64,000 nucleotides of DNA. It comes from 2-02-FULL-55-14 sp964534125 (GTDB lineage Bacteria; Bacteroidota; Ignavibacteria; UBA10030). The notes beneath the pieces were generated by a model. It did not search any database, was not told the origin of the DNA, and saw only the letters and a program-made list of their open reading frames with translations. Each line of letters begins with the position of its first letter. Within the stretch, counting starts at the first letter, position 1. Below are positions 1 through 7,346 of this stretch, piece after piece. A program made the translations under genes and the position numbers. The stretch spans positions 1 through 64,000 of the forward strand of contig CAZHOJ010000010.1 of the NCBI GenBank assembly GCA_964534125.1, written 5' to 3'.

Positions 1-2
1 GA

Positions 3-49
3 TGTACACGATGTCTTGGCACAGAATGGTGTACACGATGTGTTGGCAC
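3..49. repeat. Two 20-bp direct repeats, possible IS end
   Basis: Two 20-bp copies (3-22 and 30-49), spaced 27 bp apart, differ at one base (TGTACACGATGT then C or G, then TTGGCAC). IS21- and IS481-type elements carry several copies of a terminal repeat of this style inside each end, so this may be the right end of an insertion sequence lying to the left of the window. No transposase is visible, so this is a guess. Confidence 0.4.
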
Positions 50-52
50 TCG

Positions 53-101
53 TCACCTACTCTCTACTTCCTACTTCCTACTCTCTACTTCCTGCTCTTC
101 C
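53..101 (-). repeat. Heptamer array at the obg stop codon
   Basis: Read on the minus strand there are seven 7-bp units: GGAAGAG, CAGGAAG, TAGAGAG, TAGGAAG, TAGGAAG, TAGAGAG, TAGGTGA. The obg stop codon (85-87) is the TAG that opens the third unit, and the last residues of Obg are encoded by the first two units. Because 7 is not a multiple of 3, the repeated TAG puts stop codons in all three frames just after the gene. Confidence 0.85.
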
Positions 102-1080
102 CGATCTTCCCCCATATCCCATCCAGCAGGTCCTCTAATCCTTCACCCGATACCGCCGAGATCGGATAGATCCCCACTCCCCGGCCAAAGCGGATCTTTC
201 CTGCCTTCTTCTTTTCATCGGGAGGAAGCAGGTCCATCTTCGTGATGGCGACGATCTTCTTCTTTTTCGCCATGCGTGGACTGAACGACTCCAGTTCGTG
301 CCTGAGCAGCTCGAAATCCGTGAGCGGGTCTTCAGAAAGGGATTCTATAAGGAAGACGAGGACACCTGTGCGTTCGATATGCCGGAGGAACTGCATGCCG
401 AGCCCCTTCCCCTCATGCGCTCCCTCGATGATGCCCGGGATGTCTGCCACGACGAAGCTCTTCCCTTCTTTGTACCGTACCATTCCCAGGTTCGGCGTGA
501 GCGTTGTGAACGGGTAGTCCGCGATCTTCGGCTTTGCGGCCGAGATCACGGAGATGAGCGTCGACTTGCCTGCGTTCGGAAATCCGACAAGCCCGACATC
601 GGCCAGCAGTTTCAGCTCGAGGTGGATCTCCTTCTTCTCTCCCGGCGTTCCCGGCTCGGCGAAGCGCGGGGCCTGGTTTGTCGGCGTCGCGAAGTTCCGG
701 TTCCCCCGTCCCCCGCGGCCTCCCTGGGCGATGATGTAGTCCTGGCCGTCCTCGACGATGTCCACCAGCTTCCGCTTGTGCCCGACGATCCGAATGACGG
801 TCCCAAGCGGCACCCGGATCACGAGGTCCTTCCCCGCTTTGCCGTCCATGCCCTTGTTCATCCCAGGCACGCCCGGCTGCGCGATGTACTCATGCCGGTA
901 CTTGAGGTCGAGCAGTGTGTTCAGCTGCCGGTCCCCCCGGATGATGACGCTGCCGCCACGTCCGCCATTGCCGCCGTCCGGTCCTCCTTTCGGGACGTAC
1001 TTTTCCCGATGGAAGCTGATAGCTCCGTTGCCGCCGTCGCCGGCCTTGATGCGGATGGAGACTTCGTCAATGAATTTCAT
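85..1080 (-). CDS. obg: GTPase Obg
   Basis: Obg (CgtA) is a ribosome-associated GTPase needed for late 50S subunit maturation and stringent-type growth control. The 331-residue protein has the glycine-rich Obg fold (about 1-157, with the diagnostic GDGGNGAISFHREKY start) followed by the G domain: P-loop GFPNAGKST at about 166-174, switch region around YPFTTLTPNLG, DIPGIIEGA as G3 and TKMD as G4. It ends soon after the G domain, so the variable C-terminal domain of some homologues is absent. A heptamer array lies directly before the start codon and no Shine-Dalgarno is apparent there. A second array begins at the stop codon. Confidence 0.97.
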   Translation of the reverse strand: MKFIDEVSIRIKAGDGGNGAISFHREKYVPKGGPDGGNGGRGGSVIIRGDRQLNTLLDLKYRHEYIAQPGVPGMNKGMDGKAGKDLVIRVPLGTVIRIVGHKRKLVDIVEDGQDYIIAQGGRGGRGNRNFATPTNQAPRFAEPGTPGEKKEIHLELKLLADVGLVGFPNAGKSTLISVISAAKPKIADYPFTTLTPNLGMVRYKEGKSFVVADIPGIIEGAHEGKGLGMQFLRHIERTGVLVFLIESLSEDPLTDFELLRHELESFSPRMAKKKKIVAITKMDLLPPDEKKKAGKIRFGRGVGIYPISAVSGEGLEDLLDGIWGKIGKSRK

Positions 1081-1086
1081 GGGAGA

Positions 1087-1114
1087 AGCAGAGGGCTTAG
1101 GGCAGAGGGCATAG
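1087..1114 (+). repeat. Heptamer array upstream of obg
   Basis: Plus-strand units AGCAGAG, GGCTTAG, GGCAGAG, GGCATAG. The last two units (1101-1114) are an exact 14-bp inverted copy of 1640-1653, so this array and the one at 1605-1653 bracket the small four-helix-bundle gene between them. It also occupies the obg leader. Confidence 0.8.
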
Positions 1115-1172
1115 AGTCCTACACCTGAGTTTAGAAATTGTCGACGCGTCGCACGCGCCGTCCGGTCAACCG

Positions 1173-1532
1173 TTAGCTTCGAAGATTCTTCTGAAATACT
1201 GCAATTCGACGCGATAAGCTGTCACATTGAGCAAGCAGATCATCACGCTTCTCAATGGCAATGATACCTCGGCGATGAAGAAAATATGACATGTTGGCAT
1301 TTTCGAATGCCGATCGGCGAGAATATCCCAGGAATCGAGAGAACTCTGCCCCCGTGTCCGAGCCGGATCCTTCGGCGATATTGTTCGGCATGCTCAGCGC
1401 AGCAAAGCGAATCTGATCTGCGAACCTGAACCATTTTCGGTCCTCGAGAACATCCGCAATATCAAAGAACTCATCGCAGAGAGAAATGGAGTCGCTCCAT
1501 ATCTCAAGATCCTGGAATCTGAACTTGGCCAT
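1173..1532 (-). CDS. Four-helix-bundle protein (S23/IVP family)
   Basis: Small all-helical protein of about 119 residues, from the family first seen encoded in intervening sequences of 23S rRNA and common as free-standing genes in Bacteroidota. The cellular role is unknown; relatives form pentameric bundles and are suspected to bind nucleic acid. Family hallmarks visible are the LEIW segment near the start, the IRFAALSMPNNIAEGS turn and the SRFLGYSRRSAFE helix. I chose the internal ATG at 1532 because a G-rich ribosome site (GAGGGGGAG) precedes it; an upstream ATG at 1577 lacks one. The gene is isolated and sits between inverted heptamer arrays, as does the second family member at 10325. Confidence 0.88.
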   Translation of the reverse strand: MAKFRFQDLEIWSDSISLCDEFFDIADVLEDRKWFRFADQIRFAALSMPNNIAEGSGSDTGAEFSRFLGYSRRSAFENANMSYFLHRRGIIAIEKRDDLLAQCDSLSRRIAVFQKNLRS

Positions 1533-1604
1533 AAGAATCTCCCCCTCTTCTGAATCTCCGTAGTAGCCAAAATCCATTTCAATCGCAACAACTCAGTATA
1601 TCCA

Positions 1605-1653
1605 CTCTCCCCTCTTCCCCATGCTCTCCGCCCCATGCCCTATGCCCTCTGCC
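1605..1653 (-). repeat. Heptamer array, inverted relative to 1087-1114
   Basis: Read on the minus strand: GGCAGAG, GGCATAG, GGCATGG, GGCGGAG, AGCATGG, GGAAGAG, GGGAGAG. It lies about 22 nt past the stop of the 1676-2902 gene and upstream of the four-helix-bundle gene. The 14-bp piece 1640-1653 is exactly inverted relative to 1101-1114. Confidence 0.8.
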
Positions 1654-1675
1654 GGTTTTCCGGGTATCCAATGAT

Positions 1676-2902
1676 CTATGCCGGATAAAACCGAGCGTAG
1701 ATCTTATCCGTAAACTCCACCGCCTCCTTCGAGAACGGGTCAACGTCCTGCGCTACGAACACCTGGTCGAGGTAGTGTGAGGCTTCGTCCCACTCGGTGA
1801 ACTCGTTTATCCGGTCCAGGACCTCCCGGAACTCCTTGTCGTCCTTCCGGAAGATGGTCTTTACGAACCGCTTCACATCCTTCTTCCCGAACAGGTCGTG
1901 CAGGTCCGGCAAATGCGAGGCGGGGACACTCCCGGATCCGTCCAGCGCTTCATCGAGAGCAAATGATCCGGGGGCCTGTAAAGGATCGGCAGGATCCGAC
2001 GGCAGGATTTGCTCATCGGTCACAGGGTCTGTCTGACCCTGCTCAGAACTCTCTTCGACGGTCGTCGTCATTGTTGCCTGGCTTGCCCCGACCCCCGTGG
2101 GCTCACCGTTCACCAGGTCCGACCAGACCTCCCGGAGAACGTCCTTCAGCTCTGCGAGCGTCATCAGGTCCTTCCCCTTCGCATCCCTCTCCTCCTCCAG
2201 CCGAACCTTCACGTTTTCCAGCCCCTTGTCCTCGTAGAAGACAATGGCGGCGTTCGTGGGAAGCGTCGGCTGGTTGTGGTCGTCGTGCGGTGTTGCGCGT
2301 CCGAAGTCGACGAAAGAGATGAGTCCCCGCGTCATGGCCGCGAGCTCCTCTGCGTCATGGCGCGAGACGACCTCCGTGTCGATGCGCGTGAGCAGCGACC
2401 GGAACTCCTCATAGGTGATCTCCGCCAGCCCATGGTCTTCACAGTACCGCCTGATAAGTTCGGGGAAGTACTCGTATTCGACGCAACGGCCGAGCTTCCT
2501 GATCACATCCGAGACCAGCACGCGCCGCCTGTCTCCGATGATGTACTCCATCAGCGTGAACTGCGGCCGGCACAGATAGTTGAACTGGAAGTGGACAGCC
2601 TCGTCGAGGATGGCGCTGAACTCGTCCTGCGTGAATTGATAATGATGGATGAGCAGCAGGTCTATCTGGTGCTGGAGGCTCACCACCTCCGGGTGGGCAT
2701 ACGGGAACCGCTTCGACCTGACCTCTCCCTGCCGTTCGCGCTCGAGGATATCGGCCACTTCAGCGCGGAAATACGCCTTCAGCGCCGGATGGACGGGCGA
2801 CAGCAGCATATCCCGCAGCGTGATGGACTCATCCTCCCCGATCGTCTGTCCCCGAACGGTGTGGATGATCTGGTCTATTTCGGATTCAAAAATATAGCCC
2901 AT
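1676..2902 (-). CDS. Hypothetical protein, 408 residues
   Basis: I do not recognise a family. The protein is soluble, with no signal peptide or membrane segment. Residues 1-270 look mostly helical and rich in charged and aromatic residues (for example the LLLIHHYQFTQDEF and FQFNYLCRPQFTLMEYI stretches). Residues about 270-340 are a low-complexity Ser/Thr/Asp/Pro linker. The last 65 residues form a second charged helical segment starting around DLFGKKDVKRFVKTIF. It is read in the same direction as the TPR gene upstream of it, separated by a 134-bp gap holding a heptamer inverted repeat. The architecture (helical domain, flexible linker, helical tail) suggests a scaffold or adaptor, but that is only inference. 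Confidence 0.7.
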   Translation of the reverse strand: MGYIFESEIDQIIHTVRGQTIGEDESITLRDMLLSPVHPALKAYFRAEVADILERERQGEVRSKRFPYAHPEVVSLQHQIDLLLIHHYQFTQDEFSAILDEAVHFQFNYLCRPQFTLMEYIIGDRRRVLVSDVIRKLGRCVEYEYFPELIRRYCEDHGLAEITYEEFRSLLTRIDTEVVSRHDAEELAAMTRGLISFVDFGRATPHDDHNQPTLPTNAAIVFYEDKGLENVKVRLEEERDAKGKDLMTLAELKDVLREVWSDLVNGEPTGVGASQATMTTTVEESSEQGQTDPVTDEQILPSDPADPLQAPGSFALDEALDGSGSVPASHLPDLHDLFGKKDVKRFVKTIFRKDDKEFREVLDRINEFTEWDEASHYLDQVFVAQDVDPFSKEAVEFTDKIYARFYPA

Positions 2903-2948
2903 GGGCTGTCGCTGATCACTATGATGTCACATGCTCACCGATGGAGAC

Positions 2949-3039
2949 TATGCAGTAAGCAGGTACAGGCAGGCGAAGATCAGAGACATCTTTTCTCAGA
3001 CATTTGCCTGCCGGCAACGTGCCTACTGCATACTGCTTA
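2949..3039. repeat. Inverted heptamer pair at the TPR gene stop
   Basis: On the plus strand 2949-2962 reads TATGCAG TAAGCAG. On the minus strand from 3039 down the sequence reads TAAGCAG TATGCAG TAGGCAC. The TAA of the TPR gene (3037-3039) is the first three bases of the first minus-strand unit. The two halves, together with GGCAGGC/GCCTGCC just inside, can fold into a long imperfect hairpin that may also end transcription of the TPR gene. Confidence 0.75.
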
Positions 3040-6000
3040 GTCTCTCTGACCTACCAAAGCTTTCACTCTGTCAATTTCGCGCTGCGCTGCCGTCTTGAAC
3101 TGCGCGTCTATCCCTTTTCGGTCGATGATCTGCTGGTACATCGCAATGGCCTGGTCGAACCGCGAGAGCTTCTCATACGATTGCCCGGCCATGTAGTATG
3201 ACGTCGATATCCAGTCGATGGGACCCTGGCGTGCGACAAGATACGGAACCTTGAGGAACTCAAGGATGGCCTGCTGATATTCGGCCTTATAATAGTACGC
3301 CTCGCCGATGTAGTACCGAAGCTCGGCCTCGTACTCCGACGGTGCCGTCAGCAGCAGGTCCTGCAGATGAACCACGGACTGCTCATAGTATCCCAGCTTC
3401 TGATACAGGACGCCGATGTCTATCCGTTTATTGATGAGGTCCGGGTCGTCCGGAAACAATGTGATGTATTCACGCGTGAGCTGGAGCGCCCCGTCGTACA
3501 GCGTCAGCTCCTTATAGGTCAGGATCAGGTTGTTCATCGCGAACTGCACAAGATCGGGCGCGCGTTTCCGGTCGTCGAGGATCCGCCGGTACAGCCGCAC
3601 AGCTTCGTCCCATCGTTCGAGTGCGTAGTATACATTGCCCAGGCTGAGCTCCACCCGAGGGACGATATCTGCGTCGGGGTAGCGCCGGAGCAGGCTGTCG
3701 TAGACCATGCCGGCGCTGTCGGGCTGTTCGCCAAGCTCGTAGAGCCGACCGAGCCAGTACAGGGCCTCGGGCACGAGCGGATCTTGCGGATAGTCGCGGA
3801 CGATCAGATCGAACCGCTTCCGGGCCTGGTCCGGCCGTCCCTGTCGGGTATGGTGCATACCCCTCTCGAACTCGAATGTGGCCGCCTCCCGTGCAGCGCG
3901 TGGATTGGCCCGGACGAAAGCCGTCGCCCGCTTGTCGGCTTCGGCAAGATTGTTCAGGCGGAAATAGCATACGATGATGCGCGCTTCGAGCGCCGTCCGG
4001 AGAGAGTCCGATTTCGTCTGCGCCTGGACATTCCTGTACTTGTCGAGAGCCTGCTGATACTGCTCGGTGCGGAACAGCAGGTCTGCGCTCTGCAGGGAGA
4101 CTCCCGTAACATCCCCTCCCCCCGACGCAGCGATGCGAGAAGCTTCGTTCATGGCCGACGATGCGCGGGCCAGGTCGCCGTGCGATTCGGACAATGCCGC
4201 GACAGCATACCAGGATTCGAGAAGGATGTCCGGCTCGGCTCCGCGGGCGATGACCTCGCCGAACAGCTGAAGCGCTCGCGCCGATCCTCCTGCATCGCGG
4301 GCAGAACGGGCCATCGACACGACGACCGCTGTCGGGACCAGCTGGGGCCGGAACGGATCCGACTCGACCGCTGCACGGTATGCACTGAACGATAGCAGCG
4401 ACTCACGCGGTCGTCCGGCGGCCTGTTGTGCCTCGGCAGTGCGCAGGAGTAATTCCCGTGCATCGACCGCATAGCCGAACGAGCCGGTCAGACGGTCGGA
4501 GATCGCCTTCACCGCTTCTGCATTCCCCTTGCGTGCCTGAAGCAGGGCTAGTTCCAGCCCGGCCTGCGCCACGAACGGATGCGGCCCGTTGTCGAAGAAG
4601 CCTGCCGAGAGGAGCCCTGTTGCAGTGTCTGCAGCCCCGGAGCGTGAGAGGAGATATCCGCTTCGATACAGCAATTCCCCCCGGTCCGAAGCTTCCCTAC
4701 TCCCCTGGAATGCCTCCCCATACCATTCCAGGGCACGCGCTGCAGCGCCGAGGTGCGCCGCTCTATCAGCAAGCACCTTCTTCACCCGCAATGCTGTCGG
4801 ACCGTCCAGGCGCAATGAATCCGCCCGTACGGCCAGCGCCTCCAGCCTGGAAATATCGTTCGCATCCGCTGCCGTCAGGTGGACGATCTCCACGAATGCT
4901 TCGCGCACCAGCGGATGTCCCGGGTGCTCCCGTATCAGCGTTTCGAAGGCGTCGATGGCATCGGTCCGTTGTGTGGCCTGACGCAAGCCCGTGGGAGACG
5001 CATACAGAGAGACAAGCGACTGACCAAGATGGAACAGTGCAACGGGACGATTCTCGGCGGGGAGCCCTCCATCGAGCGCCCGGCGGTACTGGTCCCGGGC
5101 AAGCGTGAAGTTCTTCAACTGAAGGAACGAGATCTCCGCGAGGCGGAAGGCAAGCGTCGAGGCTTGCTGCTCACCGATCACATCCCCCAGCAGGAAGGCT
5201 AGCTGCTCCGTTCCCGAATCCCGGTCCTTCAGCGTGTAGGTCTGCAGCAGGTCGCGCTCTGCAACAGCATCGCCGCGGATGGTGCTGGCCGGGAACCGCT
5301 GCAGCAGGTCATCGTATGCCTCCACAGCCCGTTCCGGATATCCCTGCTTCGCCAGACATCGGGCGATACCCAGGAGCGCCCCGTCCTCGGTATGGCCTCC
5401 TCTGCTATGGCGGAGAGCACGCCGGTACAATTCCTCCGCGCGTTCTGCATCGCTCTGCACATGCAGCTCATCATCGGCCCACAGCAGGAGAACGCGGGGA
5501 ACGGCTTCGTCGCTTTCAAACTGGCGAATGATCTGTTCGGCATTTGTCCTGACGAGGTCCGCCCGATGCGTCCATCGTCCGGCTCGGACTCCTCCGATGA
5601 GGCGATCGAGCCGGTCCGGGGTTGGGGTTGTGTCGGCTGCCGCATCAGCATACAGCCGGGCTGCTGTGACAGTATCCCCGCTCATTTCTTTTATGCGCCC
5701 GGCCCGGTAGGAGGCTGACGCAGAGAGCGGGCCCTGCAATACCAGGGCCTGCTGGTATGCATCGAACGCGCCCTCAATATCCATCGACGACTGCAATGCC
5801 TGGGCCAGTTCGTACGAGGCTCGCTGACGGAGGGTGGATGAGGCCTTCGAGTCAGTCGAGATCTCTCGCCATGCTTGCATGGCTTGCGTCAGGTCCCCCT
5901 CCGCCATCGAAAGGTCTGCCAGCGCGAACAGCGCATCGTGGTAGGCAGGCGAGGTCTTATAGTTCTTCTGAATGTCCAGCAGGGTCGCACGGGCCTCCGG

Positions 6001-6675
6001 AGATCTTCCCCGCCGCAGCATCAGTCGGGCCTGAAGGTAGAGCGCAGGCCCCCTGAACCTGGCCTCCTGCGACCCCTCGATCACCTTCCGAACCTCCGTC
6101 ATCGCTGCGTCGGGCTGATCCCTTTCGGCATACAGCTCGGCCAGGCGGAGGTTCGCAGCATACAGTCCGGCGGAGGAGTATTCCTGCGTCAGGATCCTGA
6201 GGATGCGGATGGCATTCTCGGCGTCCCCGATCTCGTCGAACAGTCGGGCCGAACGCTCGAGAGCTTCTGATGCGAGTCGGGACCTGGGGTGGAAGGTCCT
6301 GATACGCTCATAAGCCGACGCGGCCTCTTTCTTGTTCCCCTCCCTGAGATATGATTCGGCCACCTTTTGCCATGCCTCAGGCGCCCTCGGATGGTCGGTA
6401 TAGGAGAGTGCAAAATTCTGGAATGTCAGGCGGGCTTCGTCGGACCGCTCAAGGGCGAACTGAGACAGTCCGAGGTAGTACCGGGCCTCTATCCCCTGCT
6501 GTGTGTTGGGATAGAAGGAAACGAACTGCCTGAATTGCTCCAGGGCAAGGTCGTAGAAACCGTCGTTGTAGAGGTTCAGGGCGAGCTTGAAATCCGCATT
6601 CTCCTTCGATTCCTGTGAGACGAGGAGGAGCGGAAGAAGGGCTAAACTTAGTAATATCAATGACTTGCGAAGCAT
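3037..6675 (-). CDS. Large exported TPR-repeat protein
   Basis: A 1212-residue protein with an N-terminal signal peptide (hydrophobic core ILLSLALLPLLLVS) followed almost entirely by degenerate tetratricopeptide repeats; successive units show the A..YR.....P.......A..... pattern. One unit near the N-terminus (FKLALNLYNDGFYDLALEQF) resembles the YbgF/BamD type of periplasmic TPR. Such long TPR proteins act as envelope scaffolds or gliding and secretion accessories in Bacteroidota relatives; no specific partner can be named here. It ends within a heptamer array and is read towards the unknown 408-residue gene. Length and repeat content are secure; function is not. Confidence 0.85.
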   Translation of the reverse strand: MLRKSLILLSLALLPLLLVSQESKENADFKLALNLYNDGFYDLALEQFRQFVSFYPNTQQGIEARYYLGLSQFALERSDEARLTFQNFALSYTDHPRAPEAWQKVAESYLREGNKKEAASAYERIRTFHPRSRLASEALERSARLFDEIGDAENAIRILRILTQEYSSAGLYAANLRLAELYAERDQPDAAMTEVRKVIEGSQEARFRGPALYLQARLMLRRGRSPEARATLLDIQKNYKTSPAYHDALFALADLSMAEGDLTQAMQAWREISTDSKASSTLRQRASYELAQALQSSMDIEGAFDAYQQALVLQGPLSASASYRAGRIKEMSGDTVTAARLYADAAADTTPTPDRLDRLIGGVRAGRWTHRADLVRTNAEQIIRQFESDEAVPRVLLLWADDELHVQSDAERAEELYRRALRHSRGGHTEDGALLGIARCLAKQGYPERAVEAYDDLLQRFPASTIRGDAVAERDLLQTYTLKDRDSGTEQLAFLLGDVIGEQQASTLAFRLAEISFLQLKNFTLARDQYRRALDGGLPAENRPVALFHLGQSLVSLYASPTGLRQATQRTDAIDAFETLIREHPGHPLVREAFVEIVHLTAADANDISRLEALAVRADSLRLDGPTALRVKKVLADRAAHLGAAARALEWYGEAFQGSREASDRGELLYRSGYLLSRSGAADTATGLLSAGFFDNGPHPFVAQAGLELALLQARKGNAEAVKAISDRLTGSFGYAVDARELLLRTAEAQQAAGRPRESLLSFSAYRAAVESDPFRPQLVPTAVVVSMARSARDAGGSARALQLFGEVIARGAEPDILLESWYAVAALSESHGDLARASSAMNEASRIAASGGGDVTGVSLQSADLLFRTEQYQQALDKYRNVQAQTKSDSLRTALEARIIVCYFRLNNLAEADKRATAFVRANPRAAREAATFEFERGMHHTRQGRPDQARKRFDLIVRDYPQDPLVPEALYWLGRLYELGEQPDSAGMVYDSLLRRYPDADIVPRVELSLGNVYYALERWDEAVRLYRRILDDRKRAPDLVQFAMNNLILTYKELTLYDGALQLTREYITLFPDDPDLINKRIDIGVLYQKLGYYEQSVVHLQDLLLTAPSEYEAELRYYIGEAYYYKAEYQQAILEFLKVPYLVARQGPIDWISTSYYMAGQSYEKLSRFDQAIAMYQQIIDRKGIDAQFKTAAQREIDRVKALVGQRD

Positions 6676-7346
6676 TTAAGCAAGTTACAACTAAGCCGAC
6701 CGAATTTCAATTCGCACTGTTCAGCGCACGGTGATCGCTGCGCCATGAATGCTCACCCATGGTCCATTCGGAAGGCTTTGATGCTGGAATGAACTGCTCT
6801 CTCGATAACACTCACCTGTCGGAACAGCCGCCGAACGTGACCGGAGATCCGTATAGCAATGACGCCGGTTGATGCGGAGAGATTATGTACGCGGAGACTT
6901 GTGAGGTCCGAGATCGTCCCAGGATAGATGCGTCGAGGCTTTGACGGACGGAAGTATGGATAGCAGACTCTAATCCGTGATCAGACCAGGTCTTCGAGCG
7001 GGAGACAGACGCTCCTACACACCTGCTGATGTCGCTCATTCTGGAATGGAAACGGGCTGAATTCGGTCGTTTTTGCGTTGTTTTCAGTTATTGGACCTGC
7101 GAAATGCCTTCCCACATGCCTCCTGATTCTTGGAATCAGGATAGGGAGTGACCTCAGAAATGCCTGAAAACGTGGCATTTTCCCACTCGGGTTCGCTCTT
7201 GAGCTTGTCGCCGGGAGGCATGACAATTGCGTAGAATATGCTGAAACCCTCAACAATGGGTTCCCACCTGCCTCCCGGCTGGCGCCCACCAGTTGTACTA
7301 GTTGGCCCGGAGGCGAAAAAAAACACCTGATGATTCAGGAGGATCT
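6676..7346. other. Long intergenic region between divergent genes
   Basis: This 671-bp gap separates the start of the TPR gene (minus) from the start of the haem protein (plus), so it should hold both promoters. I see no convincing gene or known riboswitch. Two compact hairpins lie close together: CCTGATTC (7122-7129) with GAATCAGG (7133-7140), and AAATGCC (7158-7164) with GGCATTT (7174-7180). A strong ribosome site AGGAGG precedes the ATG at 7347. Confidence 0.5.

Noticed and set aside
298..1128. Long plus-strand ORF of 276 codons over obg
   Set aside because: It is the antisense shadow of obg in a GC-rich genome; no ribosome site, no family resemblance.
6676..7346. Riboswitch upstream of the cytochrome gene
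   Set aside because: Hairpins are present but no conserved core of a riboswitch family I know (cobalamin, c-di-GMP, TPP, SAM) can be seen.
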